In this document: positions 1 through 6,122 of the stretch, one piece after another
How the letters are laid out: each line of letters opens with the position of its first letter
Numbering within the stretch: position 1 is the stretch's first letter
From: CAZVRZ01 sp964629965
GTDB taxonomy: Bacteria > Chloroflexota > Anaerolineae > Anaerolineales > UBA4823
Assembly: GCA_964629965.1 (NCBI GenBank)
Contig: CAZVRZ010000148.1
Location: 1 to 12,646, forward strand
DNA: 12,646 nt
Reading direction: 5' to 3'
The notes under the pieces: model-generated
Told to the model about the DNA's origin: nothing
Databases searched by the model: none
Seen by the model: the letters and a program-made list of their open reading frames with translations, nothing else
Translations under genes and position numbers: made by a program

Positions 1-69
1 CCCGTGTGCGCAGACGAGGCGTACGTGGTCAAGTTTCAATCCCCTTCAGCGGGGCATGGGCATTCCAAC
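1..69 (-). CRISPR. Leader-proximal end of a CRISPR array (one repeat plus partial spacer)
   Basis: A 37-base repeat-like unit lies at 33-69. On the plus strand it begins GTTTCAAT, contains CCCC-TTCAGC-GGGG (a 4-bp stem with a 6-base loop) and ends in ATTCCAAC. Read on the minus strand it ends in ATTGAAAC, the 8-base sequence known to form the 5' handle of crRNAs in many type I and III systems, so the array runs right to left and continues off the left edge. Bases 1-32 would be part of the first, most recently acquired, spacer. Only one repeat copy is visible, so the array call rests on the handle, the hairpin and the position next to cas6 rather than on repetition. Confidence 0.8.
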
Positions 70-107
70 TCCGTCTCAAAAATCTCTCTGGAACGCTCTT
101 GATCGCT

Positions 108-113
108 ATTATA
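108..113 (-). promoter_or_regulatory. Candidate -10 box of the pre-crRNA promoter
   Basis: The plus strand reads attata, which is a perfect TATAAT on the minus strand, preceded there by GCGG. It lies 38 bases upstream of the first repeat, so transcription would start near 100-102 and enter the array after about 30 bases. The -35 region is weak: the hexamer at 17-base spacing is TACAAT. The promoter call is inference from the -10 box and its placement. Confidence 0.5.
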
Positions 114-216
114 CCGCGTTTGTACGCTGGATTGTACCAACCCTGCGAAGGCCCATCGTCTAAACCATAAAACTGCTCGAACAGGCGTTTTTGACATGTT
201 TTTTACTACGATCGAT

Positions 217-246
217 CTCTCGTTAGCTCTCGTTTCCTCTCTCGTT
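217..246. repeat. Three direct CTCTCGTT repeats in the leader
   Basis: CTCTCGTT occurs at 217-224, 227-234 and 239-246, with repeat starts 10 and 12 bases apart, about one helical turn. A related ATCTCGTTC lies just beyond, near 308-316, inside the 3' end of cas6. Phased short repeats in a leader could be binding sites for a regulator or host factor, but no known motif is recognised. Confidence 0.5.
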
Positions 247-263
247 CAACTGCCAGCACCGTT

Positions 264-290
264 TGCGAAGGGTATTCGCAGCGATGCGAA
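264..290. repeat. Alternating inverted repeats TGCGAA-TTCGCA-TGCGAA
   Basis: TGCGAA (264-269), TTCGCA (275-280) and TGCGAA (285-290) lie within 27 bases immediately after the cas6 stop codon in the transcribed direction. The central arm can pair with either neighbour, giving two competing 6-bp stems with loops of 5 or 4 bases. No U-tract follows on the minus strand, so an intrinsic terminator is not supported. Confidence 0.45.
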
Positions 291-295
291 ATCTT

Positions 296-1192
296 TCACA
301 AAGTTTCATCTCGTTCTTGCCTGCCGTTTTGCTTGGCGGGGGACAGCAGACGCGTTTGGCCCATGCCGATCGTGGTATGGTGACCGGTACCGCAGTAGAA
401 GGCAAATTGGGATAGGTACTGCAGCACACGATCGGCGCCATCCCAATAGGGGGCAAATTCGCCGCACTGTTTCTTGGGCAATAAGTGGAAACCTGCCAGG
501 CCGGTGAAGCCTGTGGCCACACCGTGCGTGCCCTCGGCAAAACTCCAGCGCTCTGTGTTCAGCCCACCCAGCTCGCTGATCATGATACAGGCGTTGGCAA
601 ACTCGGGCCAAAAATTGTGGATTTGCAACGGCGACGGCGCAAAGGCATTCCATTTCTGCCACCAGCCGCGAAAGATGTGCCCGGGAATGGGTAGAGGAAT
701 GTCGGCCCCTTCGGAGCGGAAAGCTGTGGGGCTGCTAAACTCCATGCGGGTCTGCTGCGAGTTGGGGGGCAGTTTTGCTTCTTGGACCAGGTAAAGATAA
801 GTGGTCCGGCCGGCCCAGGGATGCTGTGCCGGGTCGAAGGTAAAGCCATCCAGGCGAAATTTCATTTTATACAACACCAGGCTGGCTGGCAGGCGCGGCA
901 AGATGCGCTCTTGCAGCAGATCACCCAGTTGTGGCTCAAAGACGGTCCAGCGCAGCCAGACCGGTTTTCCCGCTTGCAGCCAACTGCCTGCCTGTAGCGG
1001 CCGGCCGCGGTCATCCAACAGGGTGCTGACGGTGTAGGGCCTGGGACCTGGTGCATCGTGCATCTCTTGGGCTTTGGCCGGATTGGCGCGGGTGATCTGC
1101 TGTAAGAACCAGGCCTGCGCCGGGCGGCCCAAAGAGCCCAGGATGGGGGCGGCCTGCAAGGGGATGATGGAAAGCATCAACGAGAGCAGCAT
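296..1192 (-). CDS. cas6: Cas6 pre-crRNA processing endoribonuclease
   Basis: This 298-residue RAMP protein is predicted to cleave the array transcript within each repeat, leaving the AUUGAAAC handle. The N-terminus has the usual Cas6 pattern: a beta strand, then a Gly-rich turn and helix (LGRPAQAWFLQQI, about 21-33), then MHD and PYTVSTLL (about 44-58). H45 is a plausible catalytic general base, as in other Cas6 proteins, but this is not proven. Near the C-terminus lie a GFTGLAGF stretch (about 230) and the Gly-rich loop GTGHHTTIGMGQ (about 268-279), which is diagnostic of the family. Length is normal. The start lies 3 bases after the stop of the membrane-protein gene with little Shine-Dalgarno signal, suggesting translational coupling. 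It is the last cas gene before the leader. Confidence 0.9.
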   Translation of the reverse strand: MLLSLMLSIIPLQAAPILGSLGRPAQAWFLQQITRANPAKAQEMHDAPGPRPYTVSTLLDDRGRPLQAGSWLQAGKPVWLRWTVFEPQLGDLLQERILPRLPASLVLYKMKFRLDGFTFDPAQHPWAGRTTYLYLVQEAKLPPNSQQTRMEFSSPTAFRSEGADIPLPIPGHIFRGWWQKWNAFAPSPLQIHNFWPEFANACIMISELGGLNTERWSFAEGTHGVATGFTGLAGFHLLPKKQCGEFAPYWDGADRVLQYLSQFAFYCGTGHHTTIGMGQTRLLSPAKQNGRQERDETL

Positions 1193-1195
1193 GGC

Positions 1196-2692
1196 TTAAT
1201 CCGAGGACCACACTGGGGCTGTGACGGTGCGCTCTTCTAACACAAATTGGGTCACCAGGCCGGTAAAGAGCGCCAGCGGCACCAACGATGCCCACTGCTG
1301 CAAGCTGACCCATCCAAAGGGCCCCAAGAAACAGCTCCCAGGCCCTGTGCAGCCGTTGTAAGCAGCCGTAGACAGTGCTACCATGAAAAGCCCCATGCCC
1401 ATCGAAATCAGCAGAGCTGCCATCAATGTAACCAAAGCTCGTTTGACCGTTTCTTTTTTAGAACGCCCGCGCGGCAAGACATCGAAAAAGAGATAAGCAA
1501 AGCCTAACAGCAGAGCGCCAACCCATAATAAGAACAGGGCCAGTATAGGATCCAGAAACCTCAGTGCCAGCTCTACAGCATCTTTTTGTAAGATAAAGGC
1601 AACATAGCCTAGGGCAATGCCGCCGCTCAGGCGTGGCAAGGCCATGTTGACCACCGCTCCTGGCTCAAACCAGAGCAGCGCCATGCCCAATAAAACCAGC
1701 GGCCCGCAGCAGAAAGCCGCTATTGTCCAGAACGTTGCAGCCGGGCCTGCCAGTATACCGGGATGCGGCTGGGCGGCAATGTTCAGCGCCAGCATAGCGA
1801 TGACCCAAACCAACAACCAGCCCAGCATTACCCCGCCCTGCCAAAGTTCTCGTTGCGGTTGGTTGTGTTTAAGCAGGCGTGCCAGGTGCAGCGGGGTGGA
1901 GAAATCATAGCGCGTCAAGAGCCATTCGGAAATCAGGCGGCGTACCAGCGCCTTGCCGCCTTCATTGTTACTTAGTACGGGCAAGATGCGCGTCTTCTCC
2001 CAGCGAACCGGCTGAAATGCCCCCGGCGCCTCAATGGGCAAGTGCAGGGAGCGCGACTTTGCTTCTTGTGGGGGGATCGTTTCTAGCACCATGCCAGTGC
2101 GCATGCGTTCGCGGGCCAGCGCCAGGGGCAGGTCGCCAGTGGCGCGCCCAAAGTAGGGCATCCACTGTGCAGCCAGGTCGAAGTGGGGATCTTCTAGCAT
2201 GGAGGCCAGAACTTGATGGGCCACGCCGAAGTTGTACAACTCTGCCGGATCAGGCTGTTGTGGAAGCAGGCGAGCAAAGGCGGTGTACCACTGCCAGGCA
2301 GCCGTTAGATAGGCCAGGTCGGCGTGGAATGTTTTGTAGCGCTCACCATCCCGTAAGTACAGGTAGAGGCCCTGGTAAAAAATTGCGGCTGCTTTCAATG
2401 CCTCTTCATCCATCCCTTTTGCCGTAAAACATATCCAGGCCGGCCTGCTGGCGCCTTCTTTCTCTTGCATCAGGTTGCTGTTGGCAAACATCTGCCGGAA
2501 AGCTGCAACCTGGGCTGGGTCCTTGAAGCTTTCTTCCAGCGCCTGTAGGCGAACGGTGACTTCTACAGCGCTTTGCGAGAGGTTGTCCAGCCCAAGGGGA
2601 TATAACGAACGGGGGGAGGCTCCATCTTGTCTTACTCCCCACTGCCATTCTTTGGTATTTGGATTGCGCTGAACCAAGAATTCGAAATGCAT
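1196..2692 (-). CDS. CRISPR-linked six-span membrane protein of unknown family (candidate effector)
   Basis: I do not recognise this 498-residue protein. Residues 1-280 are soluble and probably mostly helical, rich in Trp, Tyr and Phe (for example QWYTAFARLLPQQP, about 134-147), with no CARF, SAVED, HEPN or nuclease motif that I can see. Hydrophobic segments follow at about 286-306, 319-341, 351-369 (weaker), 378-402, 419-441 and 465-485. The basic loop RGRSKKETVKR (408-418) predicts a cytoplasmic side, which puts both the N-terminal domain and the C-terminus in the cytosol. The TM5-TM6 loop, predicted outside, has two Cys residues (448, 454) that could form a disulfide. Start: ATG at 2692 with GGAG just upstream. 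It lies between the CARF gene and cas6, so a membrane-acting output of cyclic-oligoadenylate signalling is a reasonable inference, not shown. A passenger transporter-like protein is the alternative. Confidence 0.8.
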   Translation of the reverse strand: MHFEFLVQRNPNTKEWQWGVRQDGASPRSLYPLGLDNLSQSAVEVTVRLQALEESFKDPAQVAAFRQMFANSNLMQEKEGASRPAWICFTAKGMDEEALKAAAIFYQGLYLYLRDGERYKTFHADLAYLTAAWQWYTAFARLLPQQPDPAELYNFGVAHQVLASMLEDPHFDLAAQWMPYFGRATGDLPLALARERMRTGMVLETIPPQEAKSRSLHLPIEAPGAFQPVRWEKTRILPVLSNNEGGKALVRRLISEWLLTRYDFSTPLHLARLLKHNQPQRELWQGGVMLGWLLVWVIAMLALNIAAQPHPGILAGPAATFWTIAAFCCGPLVLLGMALLWFEPGAVVNMALPRLSGGIALGYVAFILQKDAVELALRFLDPILALFLLWVGALLLGFAYLFFDVLPRGRSKKETVKRALVTLMAALLISMGMGLFMVALSTAAYNGCTGPGSCFLGPFGWVSLQQWASLVPLALFTGLVTQFVLEERTVTAPVWSSD

Positions 2693-2727
2693 TTATTTCT
2701 CCATCGCCAGGGCGAATCTGCTGGCAT

Positions 2728-2772
2728 TCAAGGTGTTCCTGGCAAGGCCTCGCCTGGCCAGGAACACCTTGA
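2728..2772. repeat. Long intergenic hairpin between the CARF and membrane-protein genes
   Basis: Bases 2728-2743 pair perfectly with 2757-2772 (16 bp). After one A-G mismatch the stem continues with AGGC/GCCT and closes on a CTC loop, so the 45 bases form almost one continuous 20-bp stem. On the minus-strand mRNA it lies 12 bases past the CARF stop and 35 bases before the membrane-protein start. No T-run follows it, so it is not a standard intrinsic terminator. It may be an mRNA stability or processing element, an attenuator, or an inserted REP/MITE-like palindrome. Confidence 0.8.
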
Positions 2773-2783
2773 GCTGGCAGTGG

Positions 2784-3608
2784 TTAATGGACATTCAAGG
2801 GGTCGGGAGGGCGGCGCTTATTGAGCCAGGTCTCAATGATCAAGCGCACAAAATCGTTCAAGCTGCCTGGGCCATACTTTTTATCCTTCCCAAAGATAAT
2901 CTTGGGTGGTTCAAATGCGCCTGCTTCGCGCTGGTCGATCCACTGCACCTGATCGGCCTTCTCAAAGAGATATACCATCCGCATACCATACACCAGCGCC
3001 ACTACGGTCAGCACCGGAATGCTCGATTTAAAGCCACCGGTCATGACGATGATGTTTTGGCGCTCAGGGTTTGCTTTATTCATCACGGTTTGTGCCAGGT
3101 TGACCATGGCGTCATCGGGGCTTTGTGGGCATTCGTTCAACTGCTCGATCACAATGGGCGCGATATTCCCCGCTGGCACCCCCCACGCTTTCAACATCTC
3201 GCGCAGCATGGCCGCACACCACACCCCGGCCGCAGTTTCAGAAGACAGGATGGTGATTGTATCTTGCTGGGGGCTCCATTGGCCATTATGGTGCAGGCGG
3301 GCCAGGGTGCTCAGTTCTGCCCCCATGGGGTTTTGCGGGCTGCCGACGAAGGTGTGCGCTTCTTGGATTGTTGCTTTCTCTTGCAGCGTTTTTAAGAAGG
3401 GCAGGAAACTGTCCTGGGCTTGCGGTTGATCTTCGGGCGGGGGAAAGTCATCAAACGCCTGGGTAGTCTGTTGCTCGATATCCGGCCTATCCCGCAGGGC
3501 ATTATACGGGCGCTTGTTGCGCAGGTCCAGTGCAGTCAGTGCCCGCTCGTCCAACTGCGAGGTGCCGCAGGGAATAATGAAGTGTCGTGGTAGGTCTGGC
3601 ATGTTCAT
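2784..3608 (-). CDS. Stand-alone CARF-domain protein (Cas_APE2256/Crn1-like), cyclic oligoadenylate sensor or ring nuclease
   Basis: The 274-residue protein has a Rossmann-like CARF fold signature: strand 1 and its loop, FIIPCGTSQL (10-19); ILSSETAAGVWCAAML (120-135), typical of the second strand and helix; and IIVMTGGFKSSIPVL (186-200), followed by LVYGMRMVYLFE (205-216), the hallmark C-terminal CARF region. S17 and K194 align by position in their motifs with the Ser/Lys pair that forms the active site of Crn1 ring nucleases, so it may degrade cyclic oligoadenylate, bind it, or both. There is no HEPN R-x4-6-H motif and no fused nuclease; only about 40 residues follow the CARF core. Start: ATG at 3608, with an alternative ATG at 3602. 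The upstream gene stops 11 bases away. It is the only visible ligand sensor in the operon. Confidence 0.85.
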   Translation of the reverse strand: MNMPDLPRHFIIPCGTSQLDERALTALDLRNKRPYNALRDRPDIEQQTTQAFDDFPPPEDQPQAQDSFLPFLKTLQEKATIQEAHTFVGSPQNPMGAELSTLARLHHNGQWSPQQDTITILSSETAAGVWCAAMLREMLKAWGVPAGNIAPIVIEQLNECPQSPDDAMVNLAQTVMNKANPERQNIIVMTGGFKSSIPVLTVVALVYGMRMVYLFEKADQVQWIDQREAGAFEPPKIIFGKDKKYGPGSLNDFVRLIIETWLNKRRPPDPLNVH

Positions 3609-3619
3609 GGTCTCTTTTC

Positions 3620-5533
3620 TTACTCGCGGGCGCGCAGTTGGCGCCTATTCTTGCCGATCTCATCAATGGTCAGCAAAGCCTGGCTCCAGTCCTCGCCCCT
3701 GCCGCCAAACCAGGAGAAATGCATTTCCTCGGGATGCATGGGGTCGCCGTGCTCGGGCTCTGCAGGCGTATGCTGCAACCCGGGCGGGTAGCAGATAGGC
3801 ACTTCAGGACCGGCGGCAGCGGGCTGATCCAGGCTGAGGATGGTCAGCAGGTCGTGGATATGGGCGATCTCGTGGATGGACTGCCCGCCAAACCAGGTTT
3901 GCAGTTGCTGGCGCAGGGCGTCTAGATAACCTTTGGCGGGCTGTTGGGCCAGGTCTGGCTGCGCATAGCTTTGCAGGCCGGTGTCGCTCGGCGACTCATA
4001 GCGCGCTTTGCGGTCCACCAAATTCAAGGATGAAACCTTAACCTTGCAGGTGCCCAGGCCCACCGGCTTGCCCAGGCCCAGGTGGTGAGCGCCATTGGCC
4101 ACATCGGGCAGGGCCATGGTCCACAGCAGCAGGCCAAGCTCCCATTGAGATAGATTCTCGAAGCGCAGGCTGAATTGGAAATGCCCGCCGGGCATCAGCA
4201 CTTGCACTTTTGAGTTCTGGTCGGTGCGAGGGACCCGGCCGTTCATATTTTGCTTGATCTGCAGATATTCAAGCTTGCGTCCATTCCAGGCCTTGGTGTG
4301 GTGCCAGTAGAACTTGCGCCCGCGGGCCTGGGTAGGCTTGATGGAGTTGTTCTCTAAGAACTCCTCGGCCGGCTCGGTCACCTGGTCAACAGTGCCGCGG
4401 CGGCCCAGGTAGAAGCGCCCCCGGCGGGAAGGGTGCAGGTAAAAGCTGCGGCAAGAGGGATGGGGCGCTCCCAGGATCTTCAGATCGTTGACCCATTGCA
4501 GATCAGGATTCTTGTCCTTTTGCGGACCCTGACCCAGCCATGTGCCAAAGCTGACGTGCACACGGCCGGCCACGGCGCGTACATCGCCCTCCTCGCCAGG
4601 CTGGTTGCTCTCGCCGGCCATGCCAAACAGGGCGCAGGCCGGGCAGAGTTTGTCGGCCGGGTCGTGGCAGGGGTGGTAACGCTCTGGGACGGCCTGGCGC
4701 GGATCGTAGGTCCACTTGTAGCGGAAGTTGCGCCCGAACTGGGTCACCTGGTTCTGGTTGTTGGCCCGGAACCACCAGTTTGAATCTTCTTTGCGGGCAA
4801 CGAAACCTTTTAACCATTCTTTTTCGCTTGGGTTGGGCCGGCGCTCCGATCCACTTTCTTTGAGTGTAAAGTTCTCGTCATCGATCATTTGTTCGTATAG
4901 ACGGAGAACGTCTCCCGATATCCGTTCGCCTTGCGCAGCCTGGTTGGCGTCGCGCGGGCTGTATGGTTTATGGATCTGGTTATATAAGCCACGCTTGGGG
5001 AAGTGAATGGCTGTCACCCCACCTGGTGTTTTGGGGTCATCGATGCGGGCTGGTTTGCCATCCTTGGTAACACGCAGCCAGCCCACCCGGCGCGACTCGG
5101 GCACCCACTGGCGATTGTCGCGGAAAACGGCCATGTTTTCGGTGAGGATGGACATGCAAGAATCGGTGACGGCCTCAGCCACGCTGCGCAGCATGCCTTT
5201 CAGGGATGAGCCCGGCAGGGCAGGTTGGCCATTCATCAGCAGGAAGGGCTTTTGTTTGCGCTTCTTATCGCCGATGCCGATGCCGATCTCCTCCGTGGCT
5301 TCGGGATCAGGAATGCACAGGGGGGTGATGTTTTCCAACTCGCAGACGATCTCTCCGCTCAAGCCGCTGAAGTTTTCGTGGCTGGGATGCTCGAGACGCA
5401 CTTTGATCTCTGGGCCAAAGGAGACGAAGTTGTAGGGGTTGATGAAGCCTGGCCCCTGGTTCGGCGCCTGCTTGAGGCGCTCCTGGCGCTCTAACTCTTG
5501 TCTTTTGAGGCCGCGATTCTGTTTGTTATTCAT
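3620..5533 (-). CDS. Large RAMP (Cas7-type) protein, TIGR03986-like, type III-D
   Basis: This 637-residue protein resembles the large single-RAMP subunit typical of type III-D loci and is expected to sit in the crRNA-binding backbone. After a basic leader (1-30) comes a Cas7 core: GEIVCELENITPLCIPD (60-76), then PALPGSSLKGMLRSVAEAV (104-122), the RAMP helix that follows strand 1. A long insertion follows, with a putative zinc site HPCHDPADKLCPACALFG (287-304). The C-terminal Gly-rich RNA-binding loop is HHLGLGKPVGLGTCKV (483-498). A low-complexity tail rich in His, Pro and Glu ends the protein. The start at 5533 has a clear AGGAGGT upstream and overlaps the csx19 stop as ATGAATAA; the longer in-frame ATG at 5611 lies inside csx19 and is unlikely. 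Confidence 0.88.
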   Translation of the reverse strand: MNNKQNRGLKRQELERQERLKQAPNQGPGFINPYNFVSFGPEIKVRLEHPSHENFSGLSGEIVCELENITPLCIPDPEATEEIGIGIGDKKRKQKPFLLMNGQPALPGSSLKGMLRSVAEAVTDSCMSILTENMAVFRDNRQWVPESRRVGWLRVTKDGKPARIDDPKTPGGVTAIHFPKRGLYNQIHKPYSPRDANQAAQGERISGDVLRLYEQMIDDENFTLKESGSERRPNPSEKEWLKGFVARKEDSNWWFRANNQNQVTQFGRNFRYKWTYDPRQAVPERYHPCHDPADKLCPACALFGMAGESNQPGEEGDVRAVAGRVHVSFGTWLGQGPQKDKNPDLQWVNDLKILGAPHPSCRSFYLHPSRRGRFYLGRRGTVDQVTEPAEEFLENNSIKPTQARGRKFYWHHTKAWNGRKLEYLQIKQNMNGRVPRTDQNSKVQVLMPGGHFQFSLRFENLSQWELGLLLWTMALPDVANGAHHLGLGKPVGLGTCKVKVSSLNLVDRKARYESPSDTGLQSYAQPDLAQQPAKGYLDALRQQLQTWFGGQSIHEIAHIHDLLTILSLDQPAAAGPEVPICYPPGLQHTPAEPEHGDPMHPEEMHFSWFGGRGEDWSQALLTIDEIGKNRRQLRARE

Positions 5534-6122
5534 GCTGCACCTCCTGTACGGGATCGGGGTATTGGGCCAGCAATCCAGCCCGCCGCGCCAGCGCCACCTG
5601 GCCGGTGGCATCTAAGTATTCGATGATTTTCAACATCACCCCGCTGACCTTGCCTTTCTGCGGCTGGACGGGGTAGGCCAACGGGCGACCAATGCGCAGT
5701 TCGCTCCATGTGCCGCCGGTATAATCGGAGCCCCACAGCAGCAGGCTGCGCTCACGGCGAGAACTGCCATCCCAACCGGTGGTGCTGGCAGGCAACGATT
5801 CCCAGGGATATGCCTGATTCGGGCTGGCCTGAACCAGGCCGCTCAGGGCAGTCTCGCTGGTAATGACCAGGCGCAGCTTATCGTTCACTTTGCGCCAGCG
5901 GATTTCTGCCTGCGGGCCAAAGGCGCTGCCGCGCGGGCTGTCGGCAGGAGAATTTGTCAGCTCCTGAAGGCCTTTCCCTGGTTCCAGTATTTCAGCCGGC
6001 TGGTTCCACCATTCCACTTCCAGGGCCTGCAAGCCGCCGCTCGGAAGGCAGGCCGCAGCAGCCTGCAAGCAAGCAGCCAGTTGACCGGGTTCGATCTCAA
6101 TCGTCCACAATTCCAGCGTCAT
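5526..6122 (-). CDS. csx19: Csx19, type III-D complex subunit
   Basis: The 198-residue protein matches the small Csx19 (TIGR03984-like) proteins confined to type III-D loci. Recognisable features are FGPQAEIRWRK (68-78), LLLWGSD (127-133) and ELRIGRPLAYP (141-151), followed by a helical C-terminal segment (about 160-185). The biochemical role is poorly known; by association it belongs to the effector complex. The start overlaps the upstream Cas7-Cas7 gene by 4 bases (ATGA), and its TAA overlaps the next gene by 8 bases, so it is translationally coupled on both sides. Identification rests on motif memory and gene order rather than a search. Confidence 0.8.
   Translation of the reverse strand: MTLELWTIEIEPGQLAACLQAAAACLPSGGLQALEVEWWNQPAEILEPGKGLQELTNSPADSPRGSAFGPQAEIRWRKVNDKLRLVITSETALSGLVQASPNQAYPWESLPASTTGWDGSSRRERSLLLWGSDYTGGTWSELRIGRPLAYPVQPQKGKVSGVMLKIIEYLDATGQVALARRAGLLAQYPDPVQEVQHE

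Larger units (their letters stand above)
70..295 (-). promoter_or_regulatory. CRISPR leader between cas6 and the first repeat
   Basis: This 226-base stretch has no credible gene. It lies directly upstream of the first repeat in the direction of array transcription, so it is the leader by position. It holds a perfect -10 hexamer on the minus strand (108-113), three copies of CTCTCGTT (217-224, 227-234, 239-246) and a TGCGAA/TTCGCA/TGCGAA set (264-290) that can fold in two mutually exclusive ways. No stem with a following T-run is visible after the cas6 stop, so I see no classical terminator between cas6 and the array, and read-through from the cas operon into the array is possible. Confidence 0.65.

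Noticed and set aside
191..196. Perfect TTGACA (-35) on the plus strand in the leader.
   Set aside because: No -10 box at suitable spacing (gatctc at 214-219) and no plus-strand gene follows.
196..507. Plus-strand reading frames opposite cas6 and, elsewhere, opposite the other cas genes.
   Set aside because: They are antisense to genes with clear family signatures, have no ribosome sites of note, and their translations look like shadow sequence (rich in Arg, Pro, Cys and Ser).
2784..3608. Possibility that the CARF protein is a Csm6/Csx1-type HEPN ribonuclease.
   Set aside because: No R-x4-6-H motif is present and only about 40 residues follow the CARF core, too short for a HEPN domain.
5534..5611. 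A 26-residue N-terminal extension of the large RAMP protein starting at 5611.
   Set aside because: It lies wholly inside csx19, has no ribosome site, and the ATG at 5533 has a clear AGGAGGT and an ATGAATAA junction.
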